From positions 1 to 64,000 of the forward strand of contig NZ_BMXI01000007.1 in assembly GCF_014651675.1 (NCBI RefSeq): a stretch of 64,000 nucleotides of DNA, given 5' to 3'. The notes under the pieces are model-generated. The model was not told the origin of the DNA. It searched no databases and worked only from the letters and a program-made list of their open reading frames with translations. This document shows, piece after piece, positions 45,748 to 55,100 of the stretch (positions within the stretch are counted from its first letter, which is position 1; the number at the start of each line of letters is the position of its first letter). The position numbers and the translations under genes are program-made. This stretch comes from Roseibacillus persicicus (GTDB taxonomy: Bacteria; Verrucomicrobiota; Verrucomicrobiia; Verrucomicrobiales; Akkermansiaceae).

Positions 45748-46317
45748 ATGCCGAATATTCCCAAGGGTAAAGACCAGTGGTATGTGGTGCACGTGCTCTC
45801 CGGACAGGAGAACAGTGTGGCCAAGCGGATTCGCCGTGAGGTGGAGCGCGAGGAGTTGGGTGACTACATCTTTGAGGTGTTGGTTCCTACCGAGATGGTT
45901 GAAGAAAACCGGAAGGGGAAGAAAGTCGAGATGAAGAAGAAGTTCTTCCCCGGCTACATCATCGTGAATATGTATCTCTTTGATGAGAATAAGGATCTGG
46001 TGGACCAGTCCTGGTATTTCGTCAAGGAGATGGACGGTGTTATCGGCTTTGCTGGAACCAAGGACAAGCCGATTCCAATGCGGCCACGGGAAGTGGAGAG
46101 CATGTTAGCCCAGATTAAAGAGCGCGAGGAGTCTGTAAGGCCCTCAATCTCCTTTGAGGTCGGGGATACCGTGCTGGTTGCAGATGGACCGTTCGAAAGT
46201 CAAAACGGAGTGGTCGAAGAGATTGACCACGAGCGCGGTAAACTCAGGGTTTCCGTAACAATTTTTGGTCGTTCAACTCCGGTTGAGTTGGAGACCTGGC
46301 AGGTGGAAAGCGCCTAA
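45748..46317 (+). CDS. nusG: Transcription termination/antitermination factor NusG
   Basis: 189 residues. The NGN domain starts WYVVHVLSGQENSVAKRI and includes KKFFPGYIIVNM. The KOW domain is near the C-terminus: FEVGDTVLVADGPFESQNGVVEEIDHERGKLRVSVTIFGRSTPVELE. It binds RNA polymerase and couples transcription to Rho or the ribosome. Fits between secE and rplK. Confidence 0.97.
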   Translation: MPNIPKGKDQWYVVHVLSGQENSVAKRIRREVEREELGDYIFEVLVPTEMVEENRKGKKVEMKKKFFPGYIIVNMYLFDENKDLVDQSWYFVKEMDGVIGFAGTKDKPIPMRPREVESMLAQIKEREESVRPSISFEVGDTVLVADGPFESQNGVVEEIDHERGKLRVSVTIFGRSTPVELETWQVESA

Positions 46318-46339
46318 TTCATAATCAAGCAACACTCAG

Positions 46340-46768
46340 ATGGCTAAGGAAGTTAAGAAAATATTGAAGCTGCAGATTAACGCAGGACAGGCGAATCCCT
46401 CTCCTCCGGTTGGTCCAGCGCTCGGTCAGGCAGGCGTGAACATCATGCAGTTCTGTAAGGATTTCAATGCCGCGACCCAGAGTCAGGCAGGGGACCTCTT
46501 GCCCACCGTCATTACGGTGTTCAAGGACAGCTCGTTCACTTTCGTTACCAAGCAACCGCCTGCAGCGGTGCTCTTGAAGAAAGCTGCTGGAATCGCTTCC
46601 GGATCTGCTGTTCCTCAGACTGACAAGGTGGGCAAGCTCTCCAAGGAGAAGCTCATGGAAGTGGTCAAAGTGAAGCTCCCTGACCTCAACACCAACGATC
46701 CCGAGCAGGCTTGTCGCATCCTTGCCGGCACCGCCCGTCAAATGGGCCTCGAAATCGAGGGTATGTAA
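46340..46768 (+). CDS. rplK: 50S ribosomal protein L11
   Basis: 142 residues. Characteristic segments: [48 protein letters not shown] and the C-terminal [16 protein letters not shown]. Forms the GTPase-associated stalk base with L10/L12. It lies 22 bp after nusG. Confidence 0.98.
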   Translation: MAKEVKKILKLQINAGQANPSPPVGPALGQAGVNIMQFCKDFNAATQSQAGDLLPTVITVFKDSSFTFVTKQPPAAVLLKKAAGIASGSAVPQTDKVGKLSKEKLMEVVKVKLPDLNTNDPEQACRILAGTARQMGLEIEGM

Positions 46769-46861
46769 GCAATCTCGAGTCTGAATTCTTCAGGCTCACT
46801 GAAAAACAAGTAGGAGAGTCCCGCAATCAGGCAGGGCTCGTCCGCACTACAAACCAATACA

Positions 46862-47563
46862 ATGGCAAACAAAAAAAGTAAGCGTTACCTCAAGGCTGTC
46901 GAGCAGATCGAAGCCGGAAAAGGTTACCCCCTCACGGAGGCTGTCAGCCTTCTCAAGAAACTTCCCGCTCCCAAGTTCGATGGCACCGTCACGGTCTCCT
47001 TCAAGCTGGGGGTCGACCCTCGTAAAAGTGACCAAATGGTCCGGGGCAGTGTCTCCTTGCCCCACGGCACTGGTAAGACTGTCCGCGTGATTGTGTTCGC
47101 AACCGGCGATGCCGCCAAGGCCGCTCAAGAAGCAGGCGCTGACGAAGTGGGCATGGACGACCTCATCAAGAAGGTGCAGGACGGATTCCTCGATTTCGAC
47201 GCCGCTATCGCCACTCCTGATGCGATGAAAGAAGTGCGTAAGATTGCCCGGGTTCTCGGACCACGCGGCCTCATGCCAAACCCCAAGACTGGAACTGTCA
47301 CCGATGATACTGCGAAAGCAATCAACGCGGTGAAAGCTGGTAAGATTGACTACAAGGTAGACAAAAACGGTTGCGTCGCTGCTGCCGTGGGCAAAGTTTC
47401 TTTCGATGAGGCTAAGTTGGTTGAAAACGCCGCAGCTCTCATTGAAAGCTTGGTCAAGGCCAAGCCTGCTTCCGCCAAAGGGGACTACATTCAGTCCGCA
47501 ACTCTTGCTTCCTCCATGTTGCCCGGTCTTCCGTTGGAAGCCTCTCTCTACGCAATCAACTAA
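46862..47563 (+). CDS. rplA: 50S ribosomal protein L1
   Basis: 233 residues. Contains [63 protein letters not shown] and the C-terminal [18 protein letters not shown] typical of L1. The 93-bp gap after rplK holds a hairpin (46816-46839, 9 bp with one mismatch) that could be a regulatory or processing structure. Confidence 0.98.
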   Translation: MANKKSKRYLKAVEQIEAGKGYPLTEAVSLLKKLPAPKFDGTVTVSFKLGVDPRKSDQMVRGSVSLPHGTGKTVRVIVFATGDAAKAAQEAGADEVGMDDLIKKVQDGFLDFDAAIATPDAMKEVRKIARVLGPRGLMPNPKTGTVTDDTAKAINAVKAGKIDYKVDKNGCVAAAVGKVSFDEAKLVENAAALIESLVKAKPASAKGDYIQSATLASSMLPGLPLEASLYAIN

Positions 47564-47581
47564 TTCCGAGAACACCCGATC

Positions 47582-48094
47582 ATGAACCCAGATAAGAAAA
47601 TCATCGTCGACGAGCTTCTCGAAAGAGTAAATGGCTCTCCCTTCCTTCTTGTAGTGGACTACAACGGCATGACCGTGCCCGAGTTCAGTGAGCTTCGCAA
47701 CCGCCTCTCAGAGGTCGGTGCCGAGTGCCACGTTGGCAAAAACCGCTTCATGCGCATTGCGATTGAAGAAGCCGGTCTTCCGAGTCTTGGTGACGACCTT
47801 CGTGGTCAGACCGCTTTCGTGACTGGTGCTGACGACGTTTGCGGTGCCGCCAAAGTCATTAAGAACTTCGCCAAGGAGTTCAAGAAGCCCGAGGTCAAAG
47901 TCGGTCTTTTGGACGGGGCTGTTGTCGATACCGCTCAGATCGATGCTTTGGCAGACCTTCCATCTCGCGAAGTTCTCCTCGCCAAGCTCCTTTCGGTCAT
48001 CAATGCGCCTGCTTCCAAGTTGGTCCGGACCATCAACGAGCCAGGTTCCGCGCTTGCACGCGTCATCAAGGCCAAGTATCCAGACGGCGAGTAA
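47582..48094 (+). CDS. rplJ: 50S ribosomal protein L10
   Basis: 170 residues. L10 is the base on which L12 dimers assemble. Visible features: FLLVVDYNGMTVPEFSELRNRL, VGKNRFMRIAIEEAGL and the L12-binding C-terminal helix (LVRTINEPGSALARVIKAKY). Eighteen bp after rplA. Unusually, rplL is not next: a terminator follows and rplL lies about 9.8 kb away. Confidence 0.97.
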   Translation: MNPDKKIIVDELLERVNGSPFLLVVDYNGMTVPEFSELRNRLSEVGAECHVGKNRFMRIAIEEAGLPSLGDDLRGQTAFVTGADDVCGAAKVIKNFAKEFKKPEVKVGLLDGAVVDTAQIDALADLPSREVLLAKLLSVINAPASKLVRTINEPGSALARVIKAKYPDGE

Positions 48095-48121
48095 GCTCGA
48101 ACTTTTTTCCAGATTTACAGA

Positions 48122-48151
48122 ATGCCCGCCCTGAACCGGCGGGCATTTTTT
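48122..48151 (+). terminator. Rho-independent terminator after rplJ
   Basis: A perfect 9-bp stem (48122-48130 with 48138-48146), 7-nt loop and a run of six T. It ends the secE-nusG-rplKAJ transcript before the inserted genes. Confidence 0.93.
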
Positions 48152-48317
48152 GTGTTTAGAGGTCCCTGTTTCCAGGGCCTCCAGCTAAGTGGGCTGATTT
48201 TTTGTAAGATGATTTGCACCGCGAGGTCTCCGTTGGACATACCCTTTCATGGTACCCAAATCTGATCCTTCGTCGAAAAGTTGGATGAGATGAGAAGTCC
48301 CAAAAAAACAAAAAACC

Positions 48318-50762
48318 ATGAAAGTAATCAAGTTATGCGCCTTGTTGTCCATTGCCGCTGCCTGTTCCTCGCAGGCTCAAGTAACGGTGTCCTATAGTAA
48401 TTTTAATTTCCGGGGCGGCACAGGCAACGGGGGCTTCGGTATTTTCGGAACCTCCTCGGATGGAAGCGTTGTGACCCAAGACGGAAATCCCTATCCAACC
48501 GGCCAGTACACGCCTGTTACCGATTTTCAGTTTCGATGGGACGGTCTGACTCTCGACACGGCTGGTACCGGTGATGATCATATTGATTTCACATTGAGAA
48601 TCACCTCCAATGGAGCTGCCGCCGGCAATGTGCAGTTGGGCGGAGAGGGAATCGGAGTAGCCGGAGGGGTTGGTACTCGCATCGATGAAGATGACCCGGC
48701 AACGACCGATGTCGACGAGTCGGAATCATTACTGATCGAGGTGGTCGATGTGAGCGTGAGTGAAGGTACTCTTGGGACGGTAACGTTCGATGGTTTCACT
48801 GCGGCAGCGGCGTTTGCGGCTGCTGCCGGCGGGGGAGCACCCGGCCTTCAGTTTGATGTGGAAGCTGATGTCAATGGGACCACGGGTTCTTTGAGCCGTA
48901 GCGGAGCAGGGTATCTGTTTGGACAACTTGCTCCTGCCTGGGGTGGTGCTGCAAGCCCGAGTGTCACGGTGGACAACCCTGTCTACAATGCCTTGGGACA
49001 AGACACTGCGACAGGGATGAGGATTTTCTTTCGACAATCTTCATTTTCCTTCACTTTCACGGAAGCTGCAGGCGCTCCCAGCATTTTTGAGTTTAGCTTG
49101 GCGGAAGGGGGATTTGGCACCTTCAATGAGACCCAAGGAAGTTATTTCACCTCAGGGACTCCCGAGAACGAAGCGGATGGTGTTTACGACCAAGACTCAT
49201 TGCAGTTTTTCTTTGACTTGGAGAATGCGACCGAGGCTACGTTGAAAAGGGACGGAGTGGTTGAGCAAACCCTTAGCAATCCTACAACCGGCTTGATTAC
49301 TCCAGCCACGCAACCAGCCGGGGTGTATGAGTATACTCTCGAGGTTACCAACGGCACCGACACCGCGGTGAGCCAGCCGATAACGGTCTATATTGAACAG
49401 CCGATGGTGGTTAGCGAATTTTCAACTCGCTCCAATGCCGGTCAGATTGGGGTGGGCGGCAAGCTCCCTCTTTTCATTTCTGCCGAAGGGGACTTTGATT
49501 TCAATGATGTCACCAATGGCTTGTTCCTTTCCTTCACCGACCAAGCCGAGACTCTCACCGAAGCTGGTGCCGGGGGCTCCAACGGGGACGGCGAACTCAC
49601 TCTGGACTATCGTAACAACACCTTGTTTTTCTCAGAGAATCTGGCCCTCACTAGTCAAACTGGGCGCTTGGACGTTCCTGTGGCTAGTATCGTGGCGGCA
49701 CTTGAGGCTGCAAACAGCCCTCTGACCTTCCCGTTCGACGCGAGGGCCAAGCTGAGCGCGGTCAATCCGGCTGGAACCACCACCGTGGATATCGATTTCA
49801 CCATTTTGGATTCGCAAATTGTTGTCGAGTTGGATGCCGAGACTTTTGTCGTCGATAGCGGCGTTCTCGAAAACCAATATATCAGCCCTTTTGTGCAGGC
49901 TCTCGAAGTTGCCAACGGTGATGTCGTTGATATCGCTGGGAATGGGAGCGTGACCTTCAATTCCGGCCTCGGTGGGGTCATCACTCTAGCAGAGTCGTTT
50001 CAAGGATTCACCTCTTTCCAAGAGGGTTACCGATTCCAAGATGTAACCCATAGTTTGTGGATAGACGTTCCAGAAACTCCGGAAGGTGGCGGATTGATTA
50101 TCAAGTGGGGCAATGATGCCGTCGGAACTTCGATTGGTATCGATTCCGGAAATTTGACCGCAATCACGGTAAATAACGCGAATGCCAGTCAAGTCAGTGC
50201 CCCCATCGATGCCGGATGGCACCACATTGCGGTCACGATTGACATCGGCGGCACCGAACCAAACTCTGTAATCGCGCTCTATCTCGATGGAATTTTGGTT
50301 GATACCGGAGACTCGCCTGCGGAGGTTTTGACGAGCTGGGCCAGTTCTTTGACTGGGGCTCTTTATTCCAATATTGGAGGGGGCGGCTATGCCGGTCAGA
50401 GTGCGGGACTCTTCGATGGAGGAGGATTCTCGAATGCTACTTCAGGGGTGATTCGGATGTATAATGGAATTCTTGATGCCGCTACCATTGAAGCTCTAGC
50501 GGCCGAGTTTATCGACAACAGTGCACCCATCGCCATCGATTCCATTGAATTCAATGGCAGTGACTTGGATATTGTTGCCAGCGGACTGGTGGTGGATACC
50601 GAGTATTATCTGGTCCAAGATACCGATTTGGCGGGGGACTTCTCGACCTTGATTGACACGGTTATTGCTACTTCGGCGGTTGAGACTTTCACCGACGTTG
50701 ATCCAACTGCAGTAGATCCCAAGTCATTCTATCGGGTGACCTCAGTGCCACCGGTCGAGTAA
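48318..50762 (+). CDS. Secreted LamG-containing protein between rplJ and rplL
   Basis: 814 residues with a signal peptide (MKVIKLCALLSIAAACSSQAQ). Residues about 20-270 form a beta-rich domain clearly related to the whole mature part of the nearby PEP-CTERM protein (51056-51748): shared patterns are D-IDFTLR--S, GEGIGV, V-FDGFT and DVNGTT. Ig-like regions follow, then a LamG-like domain at about 555-735 (GWHHIAVTIDIG, IALYLDGILVDTG, GVIRMYNGILDAATI). The C-terminus has the SFYRVTS ending common in verrucomicrobial exported proteins. Function unknown; probably extracellular carbohydrate or surface binding. Confidence 0.82.
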   Translation: MKVIKLCALLSIAAACSSQAQVTVSYSNFNFRGGTGNGGFGIFGTSSDGSVVTQDGNPYPTGQYTPVTDFQFRWDGLTLDTAGTGDDHIDFTLRITSNGAAAGNVQLGGEGIGVAGGVGTRIDEDDPATTDVDESESLLIEVVDVSVSEGTLGTVTFDGFTAAAAFAAAAGGGAPGLQFDVEADVNGTTGSLSRSGAGYLFGQLAPAWGGAASPSVTVDNPVYNALGQDTATGMRIFFRQSSFSFTFTEAAGAPSIFEFSLAEGGFGTFNETQGSYFTSGTPENEADGVYDQDSLQFFFDLENATEATLKRDGVVEQTLSNPTTGLITPATQPAGVYEYTLEVTNGTDTAVSQPITVYIEQPMVVSEFSTRSNAGQIGVGGKLPLFISAEGDFDFNDVTNGLFLSFTDQAETLTEAGAGGSNGDGELTLDYRNNTLFFSENLALTSQTGRLDVPVASIVAALEAANSPLTFPFDARAKLSAVNPAGTTTVDIDFTILDSQIVVELDAETFVVDSGVLENQYISPFVQALEVANGDVVDIAGNGSVTFNSGLGGVITLAESFQGFTSFQEGYRFQDVTHSLWIDVPETPEGGGLIIKWGNDAVGTSIGIDSGNLTAITVNNANASQVSAPIDAGWHHIAVTIDIGGTEPNSVIALYLDGILVDTGDSPAEVLTSWASSLTGALYSNIGGGGYAGQSAGLFDGGGFSNATSGVIRMYNGILDAATIEALAAEFIDNSAPIAIDSIEFNGSDLDIVASGLVVDTEYYLVQDTDLAGDFSTLIDTVIATSAVETFTDVDPTAVDPKSFYRVTSVPPVE

Positions 50763-50785
50763 AGGAACAAATTGGCGAATCATTT

Positions 50786-50843
50786 TTCAGCCTCTTCCTT
50801 GCCCCGTGATCGCGGGGTTTTAGGGAGAGGCTGAAATTGTTTT
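50786..50843 (+). terminator. Terminator-like hairpin after the LamG gene
   Basis: An 11-bp perfect outer stem (50786-50796 with 50827-50837) encloses a smaller CCCCG/CGGGG stem (50803-50818). A short T-rich stretch (TTGTTTT) follows. It lies 23 bp after the stop. Confidence 0.75.
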
Positions 50844-50999
50844 CATCTCCAAGGCTTTGACTACGGCGGTAGGGTCAGGGACTGCAAACTTTTTGTTCGT
50901 TGAGAGAACCATGAGCTAGTCGTCTGATGGAGAAACCCCGCGGAATGGATCAAATTTTGCGTTGAGCAGGGAAAAAGCTAGTCTTTGCCATAATTGGCC

Positions 51000-51030
51000 A
51001 AAAAAAGCGCAAGCCGCGAGACTTGCGCTT
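51000..51030 (-). terminator. Rho-independent terminator of the PEP-CTERM gene
   Basis: A perfect 9-bp stem (51005-51013 with 51022-51030), 8-nt loop and a seven-T run on the minus strand, 25 bp after the stop at 51056. Confidence 0.92.
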
Positions 51031-51055
51031 CTTGAATATCTGAATGTTCGTTCGA

Positions 51056-51748
51056 TTACTTGCGACGACGGAAAGCGAGGAAGCCTCCAGCCAATCCAAG
51101 CAGGGCCACCGAAGATGGTTCGGGGACGGGGACGGTGCTGAATTGCAAGTCGTATGCGCGCGCTACAATAGAAGCACCATCGCCGCCAGAATTGTCGAAC
51201 AAAATGGTAGCTGTCGGAGCGAAAGAGGCGCTAGCAGTTACGAATTGGAAGCCTCCGCCGGTTGTGGCCAAATTAACAGTGGTGCCATTGATATCCACAT
51301 TTCTGGTGAAAACACCGTTGCCGCCCATTCCGGCCGTTCCCTCGGTAAAGCCATCAAAGACGATGGCGTCACCTGAATCTGTGGTGGTACCGGAGAGTCC
51401 AACCACAGAGATCGTCACATTGTTGAGGTTGCCGAACCCAGTATCAATTCCTTGGCCCCAGGCTCTTTGGCTAGCTCCTCCTCCGGAAGCTCGAACTGTA
51501 AAGTTGACAGTGTCGTTGGCCGAGCCGTCACCATCCAAATCCAAGTTTGTATAGCTAATAACCCAATCCAAGGGGTCGGCAGTCGCGTTTCCGGGGCCCG
51601 GGCTCAGCGTCGCGTCATCGTGCCCAAAGAGACCCGTCCCGCGCAAGTCGAGGTTGTCTATCGTTATCGTGGCAGCTTGAGCAACAGCGCCCGTCGCTAG
51701 CAGCGAGGTCGCCATTAAACTACCTAGGTTTTTTGTTCTTATGTTCAT
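51056..51748 (-). CDS. PEP-CTERM protein sharing a domain with the neighbouring LamG protein
   Basis: 230 residues with a signal peptide (MNIRTKNLGSLMATSLLATGAVAQA). The mature part (about 27-205) resembles the N-terminal domain of the adjacent 814-residue protein: DTVNFTVRASGG, GQGID, VFDGFTEG, NVDINGTTVNL. The C-terminus is a PEP-CTERM signal VPEPSSVALLGLAGGFLAFRRRK. It runs opposite to the surrounding ribosomal genes and has its own terminator. Likely a surface or exopolysaccharide-associated protein of unknown function. Confidence 0.88.
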   Translation of the reverse strand: MNIRTKNLGSLMATSLLATGAVAQAATITIDNLDLRGTGLFGHDDATLSPGPGNATADPLDWVISYTNLDLDGDGSANDTVNFTVRASGGGASQRAWGQGIDTGFGNLNNVTISVVGLSGTTTDSGDAIVFDGFTEGTAGMGGNGVFTRNVDINGTTVNLATTGGGFQFVTASASFAPTATILFDNSGGDGASIVARAYDLQFSTVPVPEPSSVALLGLAGGFLAFRRRK

Positions 51749-52114
51749 GGTTTAATTGCAGTTCATTTTTTTGATGTTGGAACAGTCCAACCTTATAAAT
51801 GTGCGTGAATCTTAAAAGGTTAGCAGGAATCGTAAAAAAAGAGAAATTTTGTTCAAGGGGGGAGAATTGCGCTGGGTTCGTGCTGTTAAGAGCGAAAGAC
51901 TTCAGGGGACATAGACCTCAAACGTCTGTGGCGCAGTCAAGAGCGACAGCTTGCCGAGGTGAGGGGGCTGTTCTCGCTAGGAGTGCTTTAGTGAAGAGGA
52001 GGTAGGCTCATCTTTTGTCTCAGCCGCTTGTTCCGGTGAGCTCTGCAAGCCAAGCATCAGGATGTTCACGAATTATTTTTGTAACCATTTCCCGAGCTTT
52101 ACGATAAGAGAGAT
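51749..52114. other. Divergent intergenic region between the PEP-CTERM and PI-PLC genes
   Basis: No gene seen. A 6-bp inverted repeat GTTGGA/TCCAAC (51776-51791, 4-nt loop) lies about 30 bp upstream of the PEP-CTERM start and could be an operator. The rest should hold the PI-PLC gene promoter, which I could not place. Confidence 0.45.
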
Positions 52115-55100
52115 ATGACGATGGTTTTCCGAGCTACTTTTCACTTTGGTTTCTTTTTATTATGCTGCTGCCTGCAGGCCGAGGCGGTGGACTACAAGCG
52201 CTGGATGACGGACAACGTGTCGACCATCGGGGCATACAAGCTGAGGGATCTCGTGATTCCGGGGACGCACGATTCCGGCTCTTACGATCCGCTCAGTCCC
52301 GTGGATTTCGGTGATGCGCGGTGGGACGAATTCTCTGTCGGCGACCACTTTCCGCCGGATGATTATGACAATCCTTGGAAGAGAGCATTGGCGATTACAG
52401 ACGAGCTCTACGAGCCTTGGTCGCAGAATCACAATAAGACGATTCTCCAGCAGATGAACGAAGGGGTCCGATCCATAGACCTGCGGGTGGCGGTGAATGC
52501 CGATGGGGTGATGTATTTCGCGCATGGCCTCTACAACGATACGATTGAAAAGTGTCTCGATGATGCCGAGACCTTTCATGACCAGAATCCGAATGAGATC
52601 ATTATGATCTACTTTCAGAAGTTCTACGACACGTGGATCGATGAGAACCAGGATAGCTCTACTGATTATGAGGACGGCATGCGGGCTTCGAAGCACGAGG
52701 AGTTGGTAGCGATGATCAACGCTCGATTTGCGGGGGACATTGCCTCCTATGAGAATTTTACTCCTTCGAGCACGGTGAGTGATTTGATTAATGCTGGAAA
52801 AACGGTGATCATCTCTTATCAGGTGAGTGAGGCTGATTATTGGGATATTTCCACTTTTGATGGTGATGCCTATAAAACTTCGGATCCAGAGTGGGAGCGC
52901 CCTGTCGAGTTTTGGCCCGGTTATCAGGGGTATGGTCGGAGTGGAGGGGATCAGGACTCCCATCATCGGAGTGTTTACTACGACGGTTTGATTGAGAAGA
53001 TGCTGCCGTCGGATTCGTCGGCCGACTATTACTCGGATGAGGATGCGTTGTTCACTTTTGGAAACGTGACTCATAACAATACTCTGATCGCAAACGGGAC
53101 CTTGGGATTCGGAAGCTATCCAAGAAGTATTCGTGGAGTGGCGGAGGATGCGAATCCGGTTTTGATGCACTGGCTGGTGACCGAGTTGGCAGTTCCTCCT
53201 CCTGCGGGAGCGAATTATCGTTATAAGGGGCGTCCCAATGTGATTGGGATCGATTTTCAAGAGTATGGAGACATTGTGGACGTTTGTCTCGAATTGAACG
53301 GAATCAGCACTGGTAGCGGTGTGCTGGCGAAGTATGCGACTGAACCGGAGTCGGATTGGAATGAAGGGTGGCAGTCTGGTCCGGAGATTGCCTTGGAGTG
53401 GGTCGAGGGGGCTTTGAGTGATACGGGCGATTGGTTCGAGGATGCGGGGGATCAGATTGCGGACTGGTTCGTAGGGGCGGGGAATGATTTTGTAGATTTC
53501 TTTGATGATTTGTTCAGCAGTTCGGACCCAGCCCCGCCCACGTTGCGATCAAACTTTGTGACCGCTAAGAACGGAACCGCTCCGACGGGTCAAATACCGA
53601 CAGGGATCCGGCACTACCAGATTGAAGTGGAATGGATCGATGGGGGAAGCACTCCGATAATTCCCCTAGTGACCGCGCAAATTTATTTTCCTGATTTTAC
53701 CAAGATTCCTAGTAACCCTTCCATCGATGACCTGAGTTGGACGCGTGAGAATCCAATTGGAAACCTGAATCAAGGGGCAAACCATTTTCTGTTTGATGCC
53801 GAATGGCCTTGGTGGGGGCAGTGGGAGGCGAGTTCGGTGGGAACGAAAGACTTTTATATTTCGGAAGAATACTTTCCTCATTCTGTGTTGCCGGTTCTCT
53901 ATTTTTCGTCGGAGTATATTTCCGGCGGGAAGTCATGGACGGCTTGGAGTTATCAGTTCATGACTTTGCCGGAGGAAATTGGTTCTTGTTGGGAAGGGTA
54001 TAGCCAGAGTCTCGCGAACGGGGCGCGGATGAAGTATTGTGTGACTCGCATTCGGGCGGGAGAGCCGAAGGAAGTTCCCAATGTCGTCTGGGAACCTGCT
54101 CTTTGCTACACGGGGGAGCCACTAGGCGGGGGAGTTAGAGGAGTATTGAATGCGAGGACGGAGCCCTTTGTCCCCGGGACCTTTGATTACGCGCAAGTTG
54201 AATCGTCCACGGTGTTGCCTGATGGGGACTATGAGTTACTGGTGCGCTTTGTTCCAGATGACACTGAGCGCTATGCGACGGTTTCCGAGACCGTTGAAAT
54301 ATCGATTGGGCCCAAGCCGCTGCTTGTTCCTGTTATCGAGTGGTTTCCTAGTACAAAGATTTATAATTTGGCAGGTTGGCCCTACGGGGATGCCCAAGCG
54401 AAGGTGAATGGGAACACTATTCCGGGGACCTGGAGCTATACTCCGAAGTTGGGGGAGTATCCTGCTTCCGCTTTAGATGGCTTCTCGCCCTTAGCTTTCC
54501 GCGTTGCGGTTTTCACGCCTGATGATCCGACGACTTATGCTTCTGCTTCTGCTATTGCAGAATATAAAATGAAATTGGAGCAGTTGCCCTTTCATGGAGA
54601 GCCTGTTTCGTTGCCAGGAATCATCGAAACTGGAGAGCATGATACGGGAGGCTGGCTGATTGCCTATAGTAAGCGCTATGGATTCTCTGGGACTGACGAA
54701 GTGGTTCAAAATTTTGGGAACGGTGACTGGATTGAGTATACGGTCGAGGCGGAGCATCCAGGCCACTTCGATATCAAGGTTCTAGCGGGCTCGACCGCCT
54801 CGGAATCGCCGACGTTCCAGATTACGCGGGATGAGGGTCAGGTAGTGCTGGCAAACAATCAGTCGGTCAAAGTTTCCCACAACGCGGCTTGGAACGAGGT
54901 TGTGATGAAGGATGTATTTCTTCCAGCAGGAGTGCACGTGTTGCGATTTGAGAATACGAGTCAGGGTGCCGAGTATCTGAGTTTTGATTTTCAAAATCTG
55001 GAGTTTGCTCAGACCAGTTATTCTAACAGCGACGTCACTGCTCCTGGGGATTTGAGTGTTGCGAGTTCGAGTAACTCTCCCAGTGGAGAAGAAGTTGCGA

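Noticed and set aside
52160-53260. 366-codon minus-strand frame across the PI-PLC gene
   Set aside because: The plus strand there encodes the catalytic domain; the antisense translation is basic and featureless.
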